Shown in pieces: positions 25,831-33,020 of a stretch of 64,000 bases of DNA. Source of the DNA: Petropleomorpha daqingensis (GTDB lineage: Bacteria > Actinomycetota > Actinomycetes > Mycobacteriales > Geodermatophilaceae); contig NZ_JACBZT010000001.1 in the NCBI RefSeq assembly GCF_013408985.1, positions 3,534,001 through 3,598,000 of the forward strand. Reading direction: 5' to 3'. The position numbers were made by a program, and so were the translations under genes. Under the pieces are notes generated by a model. The model saw only the letters and a list, made by a program, of their open reading frames with translations. It ran no database searches and was not told the origin of the DNA. Every line of letters begins with the position of its first letter. Within the stretch, counting starts at the first letter, position 1.

Positions 25831-27038
25831 GCGCCCGGCTGGACCGGTTGCTCGGTGCCCGCCTCCCTGGTCCTCCGGACGGGCTGCGCCGCGGGCCGTT
25901 CCGCGCGGGTGCCTTCCCCAGCCCCTTGCACTCGGAGCGGCGCGCGGCGCGGGTCGGTGTCTGGCTCGGCATCGCGTTCGCGGTCTGCTTCGTCACCGGC
26001 CTGACCAGCCACCTCATCCAGCATCCACCGGGCTGGTTCTGGTGGCCGGCCTCGCCGAGCTGGCTCTACCGGCTCACCCAGGGGGTGCACGTCGCGACGG
26101 GCCTCGCGGCGATCCCGCTGTTCCTGGTCAAGCTGTGGACCGTCTACCCCAAGCTGTTCGAATGGCCACCGGCCGGCACCCCGGCCCGGCTGATCAGCCG
26201 GCTCTCGATCCTCGTCCTGGTCGGCGCCGGGGCCATGCAGCTGCTCACCGGGCTGATCAACATCGCCGAGTGGTATCCCTTCGGCTTCTTCTTCACGACC
26301 GCGCACTACTGGACGGGCTGGATCGCGATCGGGGCGGTCGCCGTGCACGTCGGTGCGAAGGCACCGCAGATCCGCCGGGGACTGGCCCGTCGCGGTGCAG
26401 CGCCGTCGCTCCCGGTCCGCTCGGACGACGCCGCTCCCGACGACGGGGTCCCCACGGTGGGCCGGCGCGCCTTCGTGCTCGCCGCGGGGCTCGGTGTCGG
26501 AGCCGTCACCCTCGCGACGGTGGGTCAGACGCTGTCCCCGCTGGCGAGCGTCTCGCTGCTCTCACCCCGGGTTCCCGGGATCGGGCCGCAGGGCCTGCCG
26601 GTGCGGCAGACCGCCCGCAGGGCCAGGGTCACCGACGTCGGACCGGACTACCGGCTGCTGGTCGACGGCCCGACGCCGCTGCAGCTGACGCTCGACGACC
26701 TGGGCCGGCTTCCGCAGCGCACCGTCCGGCTGCCGATCACCTGCGTCGAGGGCTGGAGCGCAGAGGCCGGCTGGACCGGCGTCCGGCTCATGGATGTCCT
26801 GGCGGCCGCCGGCCTCCCGGCCGGCACCCCGGTCGTCGTCGAGTCGCTGCAGCAAGGCGGTCTCTACCGGACGTCGACCGTGGCCGCCCCGCACGTGCGC
26901 AGTCCGCTGACGCTGCTCGCCACCCGGCTGAACGGAGAGGTCCTGGCCGCCGACCACGGCTACCCCGTCCGGCTGATCGCGCCGAACCGACCCGGCGTGC
27001 TGCAGACCAAATGGGTGCACCGGGTGCGACCGGCATGA
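25827..27038 (+). CDS. membrane cytochrome b-molybdopterin oxidoreductase fusion
   Basis: 403-aa protein with two parts. Residues about 45-185 form a four-helix diheme-b-type membrane domain with candidate heme His residues in SHLIQH, QGVHVATG, TTAHYW and AVHVGAKAP. After a linker and a further hydrophobic helix near residue 215, residues 260-403 are a sulfite-oxidase/YedY-type molybdopterin domain. Its conserved Cys lies in ITCVEGWS and is followed by WTGVRLMDVL. The Mo domain lies outside the membrane by topology, so the protein may pass electrons between a periplasmic substrate and the quinone pool. GTG start in a GTGA overlap. Confidence 0.82.
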   Translation: MSARLDRLLGARLPGPPDGLRRGPFRAGAFPSPLHSERRAARVGVWLGIAFAVCFVTGLTSHLIQHPPGWFWWPASPSWLYRLTQGVHVATGLAAIPLFLVKLWTVYPKLFEWPPAGTPARLISRLSILVLVGAGAMQLLTGLINIAEWYPFGFFFTTAHYWTGWIAIGAVAVHVGAKAPQIRRGLARRGAAPSLPVRSDDAAPDDGVPTVGRRAFVLAAGLGVGAVTLATVGQTLSPLASVSLLSPRVPGIGPQGLPVRQTARRARVTDVGPDYRLLVDGPTPLQLTLDDLGRLPQRTVRLPITCVEGWSAEAGWTGVRLMDVLAAAGLPAGTPVVVESLQQGGLYRTSTVAAPHVRSPLTLLATRLNGEVLAADHGYPVRLIAPNRPGVLQTKWVHRVRPA

Positions 27039-27493
27039 GCGAACCCACGTCGACGTCGCGCCCGCCCACGCCGGCACGGGGCCCGTGGTGGCGCTGGCTG
27101 TTCGTGGTCCCTGGGCTGGCCGCCGTCGGCTACGGCGCGGTCGGGCTGCTGACCGCCGGGAACAGCGTGCCGCTGTCCGCCTGGGCCACCTGGTTCATCG
27201 GGAGCGCCCTGCTCCACGACCTCGTCATCGCGCCGATCTGGATCGGCCTGGGCTGGCTGACCACCAGGTTCCTGCCTGCGGCGGCCCGCCCCCCGTTGGT
27301 CGTCGGGGGCGCCGTCACCGGGGTGCTCACCCTCGTGGCCCTGCCCTTCGTGTTCGCGCCGGGCCGCGACCCGGCGAACCCGTCCTTCCTGCCCCGCGAC
27401 TACGGGCGCAACCTGCTGCTGATCGACGCCGCGATCCTGGTCGTCACGGCCCTCTGGGCCGTCGCGGCGAGCCGCCGGAGCCCCGCCACGTGA
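27035..27493 (+). CDS. small four-helix membrane protein
   Basis: 152-aa integral membrane protein, unrecognised family. A Pro/Thr-rich cytoplasmic start is followed by helices at about residues 22-42, 46-68 (with SALLHDLVIAPIW), 85-106 and 122-142. A conserved-looking loop is PANPSFLPRDYGRNL. The ATGA overlap with the molybdoenzyme gene makes it a likely partner or membrane subunit of that enzyme. Last gene of the operon. Confidence 0.7.
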   Translation: MSEPTSTSRPPTPARGPWWRWLFVVPGLAAVGYGAVGLLTAGNSVPLSAWATWFIGSALLHDLVIAPIWIGLGWLTTRFLPAAARPPLVVGGAVTGVLTLVALPFVFAPGRDPANPSFLPRDYGRNLLLIDAAILVVTALWAVAASRRSPAT

Positions 27494-27598
27494 TCGATGC
27501 CGCTCCGGTACATCCGGATCGCGGGTCGGCTGCGAACCCCCAGTGGTAGATGACGCCAAATCTTGTTGACGTCAATCAATTTCCGAAGGGGTAACTCG

Positions 27599-28291
27599 AT
27601 GAGCCGCACCACCCTCCTGGCCAAGGGCACGATCGCCACCGCGATCGCCGCGAGCGCCGTGTTCGGACTCGGCGCCTGCAGCAGCGATTCCGGCACCTCG
27701 GCGGCCGCGTCCACGACCAGCAGCAGCTCCGGACACACGGCTCCGGAGCCGACCGCGACCGTGGCGGCCGTCCCCGGCGGCACCACCTCGGTGGCCCTGG
27801 ACCAGGGTTTCGTCGCGGCGCTGACCCAGCTCGGCCTGACGCCCGGCACGGTCGGCAACGCCGCGCTCGACGGCACCACGGTGACCTTCCCGATCACCGG
27901 CGGCACCGTGACGCTCTACGACAAGACGACCGGCTACCGGCCCTACGTGCAGGGCGTGCTGCTGCACGAGGGCAGCGGGCTGTCCCTCGCGGCCGGCGGC
28001 ACCACGGTCCAGCTGACCAACTTCACCGTCGACCCCGGCAACCCGGCCCGGGTCTTCGGCGACGTGACCGTCAACGGTCAGCTGGCCGCGCCGAGCGCCC
28101 CGATCTTCGATCTCAACGGCAGCACGCTCGAGCCGATCACGATGAACTCCGACGGTTCCGCGGTGCTCTCCGGTACCACCGTCACCATCTCGCCGGAGGC
28201 CGCCCAGCTGCTCGACCAGACCTTCAGCACCGATGCCGTCAAGGGTGGCCTGGTCGTCGGCATCTCCACCATCACCGTCCAGACCAAGTGA
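27599..28291 (+). CDS. cell-surface lipoprotein of unknown function
   Basis: 230-aa lipoprotein. ATG 27599 is chosen because AAGGGG lies just upstream; an earlier in-frame ATG at 27563 would spoil the signal sequence. A hydrophobic signal ends in the lipobox LGAC, then comes a Ser/Thr-rich linker. The mature domain has the pattern LDQGFVAALTQLGLTP ... VTFPITGGTVTLYD, followed by beta-rich repeats with VQLTNFTVDP. This layout recurs in actinobacterial surface proteins but I cannot assign a function. A strong hairpin terminator follows. Confidence 0.72.
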   Translation: MSRTTLLAKGTIATAIAASAVFGLGACSSDSGTSAAASTTSSSSGHTAPEPTATVAAVPGGTTSVALDQGFVAALTQLGLTPGTVGNAALDGTTVTFPITGGTVTLYDKTTGYRPYVQGVLLHEGSGLSLAAGGTTVQLTNFTVDPGNPARVFGDVTVNGQLAAPSAPIFDLNGSTLEPITMNSDGSAVLSGTTVTISPEAAQLLDQTFSTDAVKGGLVVGISTITVQTK

Positions 28292-28324
28292 TCCCCGCCG
28301 CCTGAGCGCGGCACAGGCACGAAG

Positions 28325-28357
28325 CGGCCCCTGCCCGGCGAGTCCGGGCAGGGGCCG
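28325..28357 (+). terminator. 14-bp hairpin terminator after the lipoprotein gene
   Basis: Perfect inverted repeat CGGCCCCTGCCCGG (28325-28338) and its complement (28344-28357), loop of 5 nt, 33 nt after the stop. There is no T-run, as is common in GC-rich actinobacteria. Confidence 0.75.
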
Positions 28358-28402
28358 GTCCTCGTCGCAGTGAGGGCGGGGGTTCCTGAGAGGCTGACCG
28401 GC

Positions 28403-29284
28403 ATGCGCGTGGGGATCGTCCTGCTGCCCGAGCTGGACTGGGCGGAGGACCGGCAGCGGTGGCAGCGGGCCGAGGAGCACGGATTCGACCACGCGTGGAC
28501 CTTCGACCACCTCGCGTGGCGGTCCCTGGCCGGCGGGCCCTGGCACGCCACGATCCCCACCCTCGTCGCGGCGGCCCTGGCGACGACGCGGATCCGGCTG
28601 GGCACCCTGGTGACCTCCCCGAACTTCCGCCACCCGGTGCCGCTGGCCAAGGACCTGATGACCCTGGACGTCATCTCCGACGGCCGGCTCTCCGTCGCGC
28701 TGGGAGCCGGCGGCCCGGGATTCGACGCCGCCGTCCTCGGTGGCCCCGCGCTGACGCCCGCGCAGCGGTTCGACCGGTTCGCCGAGTTCCGCGAGCTCCT
28801 CGACCTCCTGCTGAGCCAGCAGCGGACGACGTGGTCGGGCGCGTACTTCCAGGCCGTCGACGCCCGCATGATCCCCGGCCCCCGTCAACAGCCGCGGCCG
28901 CCGCTGCTGATCGCGGCGAACGGTCCCCGGGCGATGCGGCTCGCCGCATCATCGGCGCGCCGGCCCGGCGACGGGTGGGTGACCCTGGGGCCCGCCGAGG
29001 CGACCACGGAGGCGGAGTGGTGGACCGGCGTCGCGGCCACCGGGGCGCGGATGGACGACCTCCTCGCCGGCGTAGGAGGTGCACCCGACGGGTTCGTCCG
29101 GCTGCTCGACGCGGAGTCGTTCCGGGTGACCGGCGCCGACCACGCCCGCCATCTGCTGGGTCGCTCCGCGGAACTGGGTTACACCGACGTGGTGATCTCC
29201 TGGCCGCGCTCTTCCGAGCCCTTCGCGGGCAGCGAGGCGGTGCTCGACGCCGTCGCGGAGGTCCTCGCCGAACGGGCGTCGTGA
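28403..29284 (+). CDS. LLM-class (F420-dependent-like) flavin oxidoreductase
   Basis: 293-aa luciferase-like TIM-barrel oxidoreductase. ATG 28403 begins the conserved strand MRVGIVLLPELDW. Family marks include FDHAWTFDHLAW, TTRIRLGTLVTSPNFRHPVPLAK, ISDGRLSVALGAGGP and PPLLIAANGPRAMRLAA. In actinobacteria these proteins usually use coenzyme F420; the substrate cannot be predicted. Its 3' end overlaps an antisense small gene by about 106 nt. Confidence 0.85.
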   Translation: MRVGIVLLPELDWAEDRQRWQRAEEHGFDHAWTFDHLAWRSLAGGPWHATIPTLVAAALATTRIRLGTLVTSPNFRHPVPLAKDLMTLDVISDGRLSVALGAGGPGFDAAVLGGPALTPAQRFDRFAEFRELLDLLLSQQRTTWSGAYFQAVDARMIPGPRQQPRPPLLIAANGPRAMRLAASSARRPGDGWVTLGPAEATTEAEWWTGVAATGARMDDLLAGVGGAPDGFVRLLDAESFRVTGADHARHLLGRSAELGYTDVVISWPRSSEPFAGSEAVLDAVAEVLAERAS

Positions 29285-29439
29285 GGCGCGCCGTCCTCGT
29301 AGCGCGACAGCAGCCAACCTCCTAGGGGGATCAGCAGGACGACGAATCCGGCGAGCGGCGCACCGACCGCGGCGAACATGATCGCCACGCCGACCGCGCC
29401 GACCGCGAGCGCGCGAAGACCCTCCCGATCGGTGTGCAC
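29179..29439 (-). CDS. small two-helix membrane protein
   Basis: 86-aa protein from GTG 29439, with GAGGAGG just upstream on the minus strand, a very good ribosome site. It has a short charged start (HTDREGLR), then two adjacent hydrophobic stretches (ALAVGAVGVAIMFAAVG and LAGFVVLLIPLGGWLL), then RYEDG and a polar tail. The tail lies antisense to the 3' end of the LLM gene, so its length is less sure than its start. Two palindromic operator copies lie 83-128 nt upstream of its start. Confidence 0.55.
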   Translation of the reverse strand: MHTDREGLRALAVGAVGVAIMFAAVGAPLAGFVVLLIPLGGWLLSRYEDGAPHDARSARTSATASSTASLPAKGSEERGQEITTSV

Positions 29440-29521
29440 GATCCACCTCCTCGGTTCCGATCGTGCGTGCGCGGCCACGCCCCGACCAGGGCCGGCGTCG
29501 GCCATCCCGGACCGGCAGTGC

Positions 29522-29567
29522 TTGCCGAGCACCGGCAAGGAGCGGGCCGGTTGCCGGGCGTCGGCAA
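29522..29567. promoter_or_regulatory. two tandem TTGCCG-N5-CGGCAA palindromes
   Basis: Site 1 is 29522-29538 (spacer AGCAC) and site 2 is 29551-29567 (spacer GGCGT). Both have perfect 6-bp arms and their centres are 29 bp apart. They lie in the 374-nt divergent gap between the small membrane protein (minus) and the DksA-like gene (plus). The same palindrome recurs at 31372 and 32572, next to the PucR-type regulator gene. Most likely operators of that regulator. Confidence 0.65.
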
Positions 29568-29758
29568 CGGAGAGGGCTCCCGGTTCACCGGCGGCCGCCC
29601 TGTTCGCGCCGCCGGTAGGACGGGATGGTCGGGTTCCGGCGTCGGGGACGCAGTCGCAGAGGGGGTGATCGGGATGACCAGCAGGGCGTCGCTGCACCGC
29701 AGTCAGGACCGGTCGCCCCCGGGAGTGCGCTGACCCCGTCGTCCCAGCTCACGTCCCC

Positions 29759-29789
29759 AGGCGCGTCCCACCGATCGGTGGGCGCGCCT
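29759..29789 (+). promoter_or_regulatory. hairpin in the leader of the DksA-like gene
   Basis: AGGCGCG-T-CCCACCGA pairs with TCGGTGGGCGCGCCT, a stem of about 15 bp with one bulged T. It ends 24 nt before the ATG. A 19-codon open frame (29674-29733) precedes it. It could be a terminator for transcription from the left or an attenuator controlling the gene. Confidence 0.45.
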
Positions 29790-29813
29790 TCTCGTTGTCC
29801 GAAGGAGAGCGCC

Positions 29814-30122
29814 ATGTCCGTCACCCTCAGCTCGCCGGCGTGGGAGTCGTTCCGGGTCCTGCTCGAGGAGCAGCGCGCCGACTGCCTCCGGCAGCGCGAG
29901 CTCGCCCTGGCCGAGGCGGCCACCTCGGTGCCCGATCCGGTCGCCCAGAGCCGCGCCGCCTCCCTGGCGCTGACGATCGACGAGATCGACGCGGCGCTGC
30001 ACCGGATCGCCGGGGGCACGTACGGGTCCTGCGTGCACTGCGGGGGCGCGATCCCCGTCGAGCGGCTGAAGTTCCGGCCGTTCGCAGCCGGCTGCGTGAC
30101 CTGCCAGTCCTCGGTGCGCTGA
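29814..30122 (+). CDS. DksA/TraR-type C4 zinc-finger protein
   Basis: 102-aa protein. The N-terminal 70 residues are a helical hairpin (LLEEQRADCLRQRELALAEAA ... LTIDEIDAALHRIAGG). The C-terminal four-cysteine finger reads CVHCGGAIP ... GCVTC. The sequence GTYGSCVHCGGAIPVERL matches the DksA/TraR C-terminal signature. It probably binds RNA polymerase through the secondary channel and alters promoter choice. AGGAG precedes the ATG. The next gene begins 1 nt after its stop. Confidence 0.82.
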   Translation: MSVTLSSPAWESFRVLLEEQRADCLRQRELALAEAATSVPDPVAQSRAASLALTIDEIDAALHRIAGGTYGSCVHCGGAIPVERLKFRPFAAGCVTCQSSVR

Positions 30123-30123
30123 C

Positions 30124-31356
30124 GTGGACGTCGCCGTGATCGGGGCCGGCATGGTCGGCCTGTCCACCGCCTGGTTCCTGCAGGAGGCCGGCGCCCAGGT
30201 CACCGTCTACGACCGCGACCGGGTCGCCGCCGGCGCCTCCTGGGGCAACGCCGGCTGGCTGACCCCCGCGCTGACCGCGCCCCTGCCCGAGCCGGCGGTG
30301 CTGCGCTACGGGCTGCGTGCGGTGCTCAGCCCGCGCTCGCCGGTGTACCTGCCGCCGAGTGGCGACCGCACCCTGGCCCGCTTCCTCGCCGGCTTCGTCC
30401 GGCACAGCACCGCCCGGGCGTGGCGGCGCGGCATGGCCGCCTTGGTGCCGCTCAACCAGCGCGCACTGGAGGCGTTCGACGTCCTGGCCGCCGGCGGGGT
30501 GATGGCCCCCACCCACCGGGCCGAACCGTTCCTCGCCTGCTTCGCCACCGCACGAGACGCCCAGCGGCTGTGCGCGGAGCTGGAGCAGATCCGCGACGCG
30601 GGGCAGAAGACCGGCTTCTCGCCGCTGCTCGGCTGGCGGGTACGGGCGATGGAGCCGGTGCTGACCGACCGGGTGGACGCCGCAGTGGAGATCCACGGGC
30701 AGCGCTACCTGCACCCGCCGGAGTTCGTTCCCAGCCTCGCCTTCGCGGTGCAGGCCCGTGGCGGAGTCGTCGTCCAGGGCGCCGACGTGGCGCACCTGCA
30801 GCACCGCACGGGCGGGATCACCGTCGTCACGGCGGCGGGTGAGCGGCTGCAGCACGACGCGGTCGTCGTGGCCACCGGCGCCGACCTCGGCCGGCTGGCG
30901 GCGCCCTTCGGGGTGCGGTTCCCGGTGCAGGCCGGCCGCGGTTACAGCTTCAGCGTGCCCGTGGAGCGGATGCCGCGCGGGCCGCTGTACTTCCCGACCC
31001 AGCGAGTGGCGCTCACGCCGCTGGGGGAGCGGCTGCGCGTGGCCGGGATGATGGAGTTCCGCCGTCCCGGCGACCCTCTGGACCCGCGCCGCGTGGCGGC
31101 GATCGTCGACGCCGTCCGCCCCTTCCTGACCGGGGTCGACCTCGACGAGCGGCGCAACGAGTGGGTCGGCTCGCGGCCCTGCACCCCCGACGGGCTGCCG
31201 CTGCTGGGGGCGACCGCGTCGCCGCGGGTGTTCGTCGCCGGCGGGCACGGCATGTGGGGCATCGCGCTGGGCCCGGTCACCGGCCAGCTGGTGTCCCAGG
31301 CCGTGCTCAAGGGGGAGACCCCGCCGGAGCTCGCGCCGTTCGACCCGTTGCGCTGA
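30124..31356 (+). CDS. FAD-dependent D-amino acid dehydrogenase-like oxidoreductase (DadA family)
   Basis: 410-aa DAO-superfamily flavoprotein. The N-terminal VAVIGAGMVGLSTAWFLQEAG binds FAD, followed by the DadA-typical ASWGNAGWLTP. The C-terminal signature is SRPCTPDGLPLLG ... VFVAGGHGMWGIALGPVTGQLV. It likely oxidises D-amino acids or related amines and passes electrons to the respiratory chain. GTG start 1 nt after the DksA-like stop, so it is co-transcribed with it. The regulator gene follows at once with an operator between. Confidence 0.82.
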   Translation: MDVAVIGAGMVGLSTAWFLQEAGAQVTVYDRDRVAAGASWGNAGWLTPALTAPLPEPAVLRYGLRAVLSPRSPVYLPPSGDRTLARFLAGFVRHSTARAWRRGMAALVPLNQRALEAFDVLAAGGVMAPTHRAEPFLACFATARDAQRLCAELEQIRDAGQKTGFSPLLGWRVRAMEPVLTDRVDAAVEIHGQRYLHPPEFVPSLAFAVQARGGVVVQGADVAHLQHRTGGITVVTAAGERLQHDAVVVATGADLGRLAAPFGVRFPVQAGRGYSFSVPVERMPRGPLYFPTQRVALTPLGERLRVAGMMEFRRPGDPLDPRRVAAIVDAVRPFLTGVDLDERRNEWVGSRPCTPDGLPLLGATASPRVFVAGGHGMWGIALGPVTGQLVSQAVLKGETPPELAPFDPLR

Positions 31357-31371
31357 CCCGGCACGATGTCC

Positions 31372-31388
31372 TTGCCGATCGTCGGCAA
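31372..31388. promoter_or_regulatory. TTGCCG-N5-CGGCAA palindrome upstream of the PucR-type gene
   Basis: Perfect 6-bp arms, spacer ATCGT. It ends 5 nt before the Shine-Dalgarno of the regulator gene, so a bound regulator would block its own expression. Because of it, the further-upstream ATG 31366 is unlikely to be the start. Confidence 0.65.
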
Positions 31389-31407
31389 AGGCCAGGAGGT
31401 GGAGCGC

Positions 31408-32562
31408 GTGGACGACTGGCTGGCCTCGGTCGGGGCGGCGGCGGCCGCCGACGTCACGGCGCCGGAGGAGCTGCTCGGGGAGTACCTGCCGCTGCTGGCC
31501 GACGCGGCCATCAACGGCCGCCGTCCCGACTCGTTCGAGCTCGACGCGGTGCGCGAGCTCGGCCGGCGCGCCGCCGCCGAAGGCGTCACCGCGCGCCGCG
31601 CGGTCGACCTCTACCTGTCCGCGGCGTGGCGGCTGTGGCGGCAGCTGCCGGTCGTGGAGCGCTCGTCCGATCCGGAGAAGGTCCGCCGGGCCGCCGAGGC
31701 GGTGCTCCGGGTGCTCGACGACGCCATCAGCGTGCTGGTCGCCGGCCACCAGGCGGAGCGCCGCGCGATGATCCGCCAGGAGGAGACGCTGCGGGTCGAG
31801 TTCGTCGACGACCTGCTGCGCGGGGACGCCGACGTCTCCCGGATGGTGGTGCGGGCCGAGCCGTTCGGCATCGATCTGGGCAAGCCGCACCAGGTCGCGC
31901 TGGTCGCCCCGCTCGACGAGGACGGCGCGGCCGACCGGGTGGCGATCGCGCTGGAGCGGGCGGTGGTCGAGCGGTTCGGCGACCGCGAGGTGCTGGTGGC
32001 GACCAAGGACGGGCGGGTGGTCGTCGTCGCCCCCGGCGGGTCCGTCGCACCCGAGGTGGGGACGGCGATCCAGCAGGACCTGCGCCGGCGAGAGCTCCCC
32101 GGCCGGTGGCGCGTGGCTGCCGGACGCGCGTTCCCCGGCGCCTACGGTGTGGCCCGCTCCTACGAGGAGGCCCTGGAGGCGCTGACCTTCGCCGACCGGC
32201 TGGGCCTGGACGCCGACGTGGTGCACGCCCGCGACCTGCTCGTCTACCGGGTGCTCGGCCGCGACCAGGCGGCCCTCGTCGACCTGGTCCGCGACGTGCT
32301 GACCCCGCTGGACCGGGTGCGCGGCGGTGCGGACGTGCTGCTGGAGACCCTCCGCGAGTACTTCGCCGCCGGCGAGGTCGCGACCGAGGCCGCCCGCCGG
32401 CTGCACGTGTCGGTCCGGACGGTCACCTACCGGCTGGCCCGGGTCGCGCAGCTGACCGGCCACAGCGTCGCGCAGCCCGACCAGCGGTTCGCGCTGCACG
32501 CGGCGGTGCTCGGTGCACGGCTGCTCGAGTGGCCCGGGAGGGCGCTGCCCGCCGAGCAGTGA
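31408..32562 (+). CDS. PucR/CdaR-type transcriptional regulator
   Basis: 384 aa from GTG 31408 (AGGAGG at 31394-31399). The N-terminal half is helical and has a sensor-like character; the middle carries a GGDEF-like CdaR region (VALVAPLDEDGAADR ... VVVVAPGG). The C-terminus holds the HTH_30 DNA-binding domain: LLETLREYFAAGEVATEAARRLHVSVRTVTYRLARV. PucR-type regulators respond to small metabolites and often control purine, proline or amino-acid catabolism. Its position after the DadA-like gene and between palindromes suggests it controls this group. Confidence 0.85.
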   Translation: MDDWLASVGAAAAADVTAPEELLGEYLPLLADAAINGRRPDSFELDAVRELGRRAAAEGVTARRAVDLYLSAAWRLWRQLPVVERSSDPEKVRRAAEAVLRVLDDAISVLVAGHQAERRAMIRQEETLRVEFVDDLLRGDADVSRMVVRAEPFGIDLGKPHQVALVAPLDEDGAADRVAIALERAVVERFGDREVLVATKDGRVVVVAPGGSVAPEVGTAIQQDLRRRELPGRWRVAAGRAFPGAYGVARSYEEALEALTFADRLGLDADVVHARDLLVYRVLGRDQAALVDLVRDVLTPLDRVRGGADVLLETLREYFAAGEVATEAARRLHVSVRTVTYRLARVAQLTGHSVAQPDQRFALHAAVLGARLLEWPGRALPAEQ

Positions 32563-32571
32563 GCGGCGGGC

Positions 32572-32588
32572 TTGCCGGTCGTCGGCAA
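32572..32588. promoter_or_regulatory. TTGCCG-N5-CGGCAA palindrome upstream of the small-gene pair
   Basis: Perfect 6-bp arms with spacer GTCGT, 10 nt after the regulator stop and 98 nt before the next start codon. A good position for an operator within the promoter of the 32686-33020 pair. Confidence 0.65.
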
Positions 32589-32685
32589 CCGGGGCGGGTT
32601 CGAGTCGTCCGGCCGCGGCCGTGGTCCGTCCCGATGTCCGAGGGCACGCTGGAGGCACCAGCACTCGAAGAGAACAGGAGAACGC

Positions 32686-32850
32686 GTGCCTCTCACCCTC
32701 GTCAGGCCGCCGGAGTCCGAACTCGCCCGGGTCGCGGTCCTGGAACGACGGGTCGTCCCCGACGCGCCCCGGCGGCGGACGGCCGACGACATCGTCGAGG
32801 AGTGGGGGCTGCAGTCCTTCCCGGCCAGCGACCCGCCGGCCAACTGGTGA
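32686..32850 (+). CDS. small conserved protein with FPASDPP motif
   Basis: 54-aa protein from GTG 32686, with AGGAG 6 nt upstream. It has a charged, disordered start, then a short helix (TADDIVEEWG) and a terminal SFPASDPPANW. This ending recurs in many small bacterial proteins of unknown role. The stop overlaps the next start (GTGA). One of the palindromic operators is upstream. Confidence 0.6.
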   Translation: MPLTLVRPPESELARVAVLERRVVPDAPRRRTADDIVEEWGLQSFPASDPPANW

Positions 32851-33020
32851 GCGGCCTGTCCGTCGCGGCCCTGGTGCTCACCGCGGTCCTGGTCCTGGTC
32901 GGCCTCGTCCTGCTGGGCCGGTCGCTGCGCCGCGAGGACGCCACCGGTGATCTCGCCGGCCTGATGGCGCTGATCGCCGCCGGAGGCCCCGCCTCCGTCT
33001 ACGGCGCCGCGTCCGGCTGA
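32847..33020 (+). CDS. single-helix small membrane protein
   Basis: 57 aa, starting in the GTGA overlap with the preceding small gene. One long hydrophobic helix (LSVAALVLTAVLVLVGLVLLG) is followed by RSLRREDATGDLAGLMALI and a short tail. No family recognised. The coupling implies it works with the FPASDPP protein. Its last 22 nt overlap the convergent acetyltransferase gene. Confidence 0.5.
   Translation: MSGLSVAALVLTAVLVLVGLVLLGRSLRREDATGDLAGLMALIAAGGPASVYGAASG

Noticed and set aside
31366-31407. ATG 31366 as start of the PucR-type regulator
   Set aside because: No Shine-Dalgarno, and the extra codons consist mostly of the palindromic operator; GTG 31408 follows AGGAGG.
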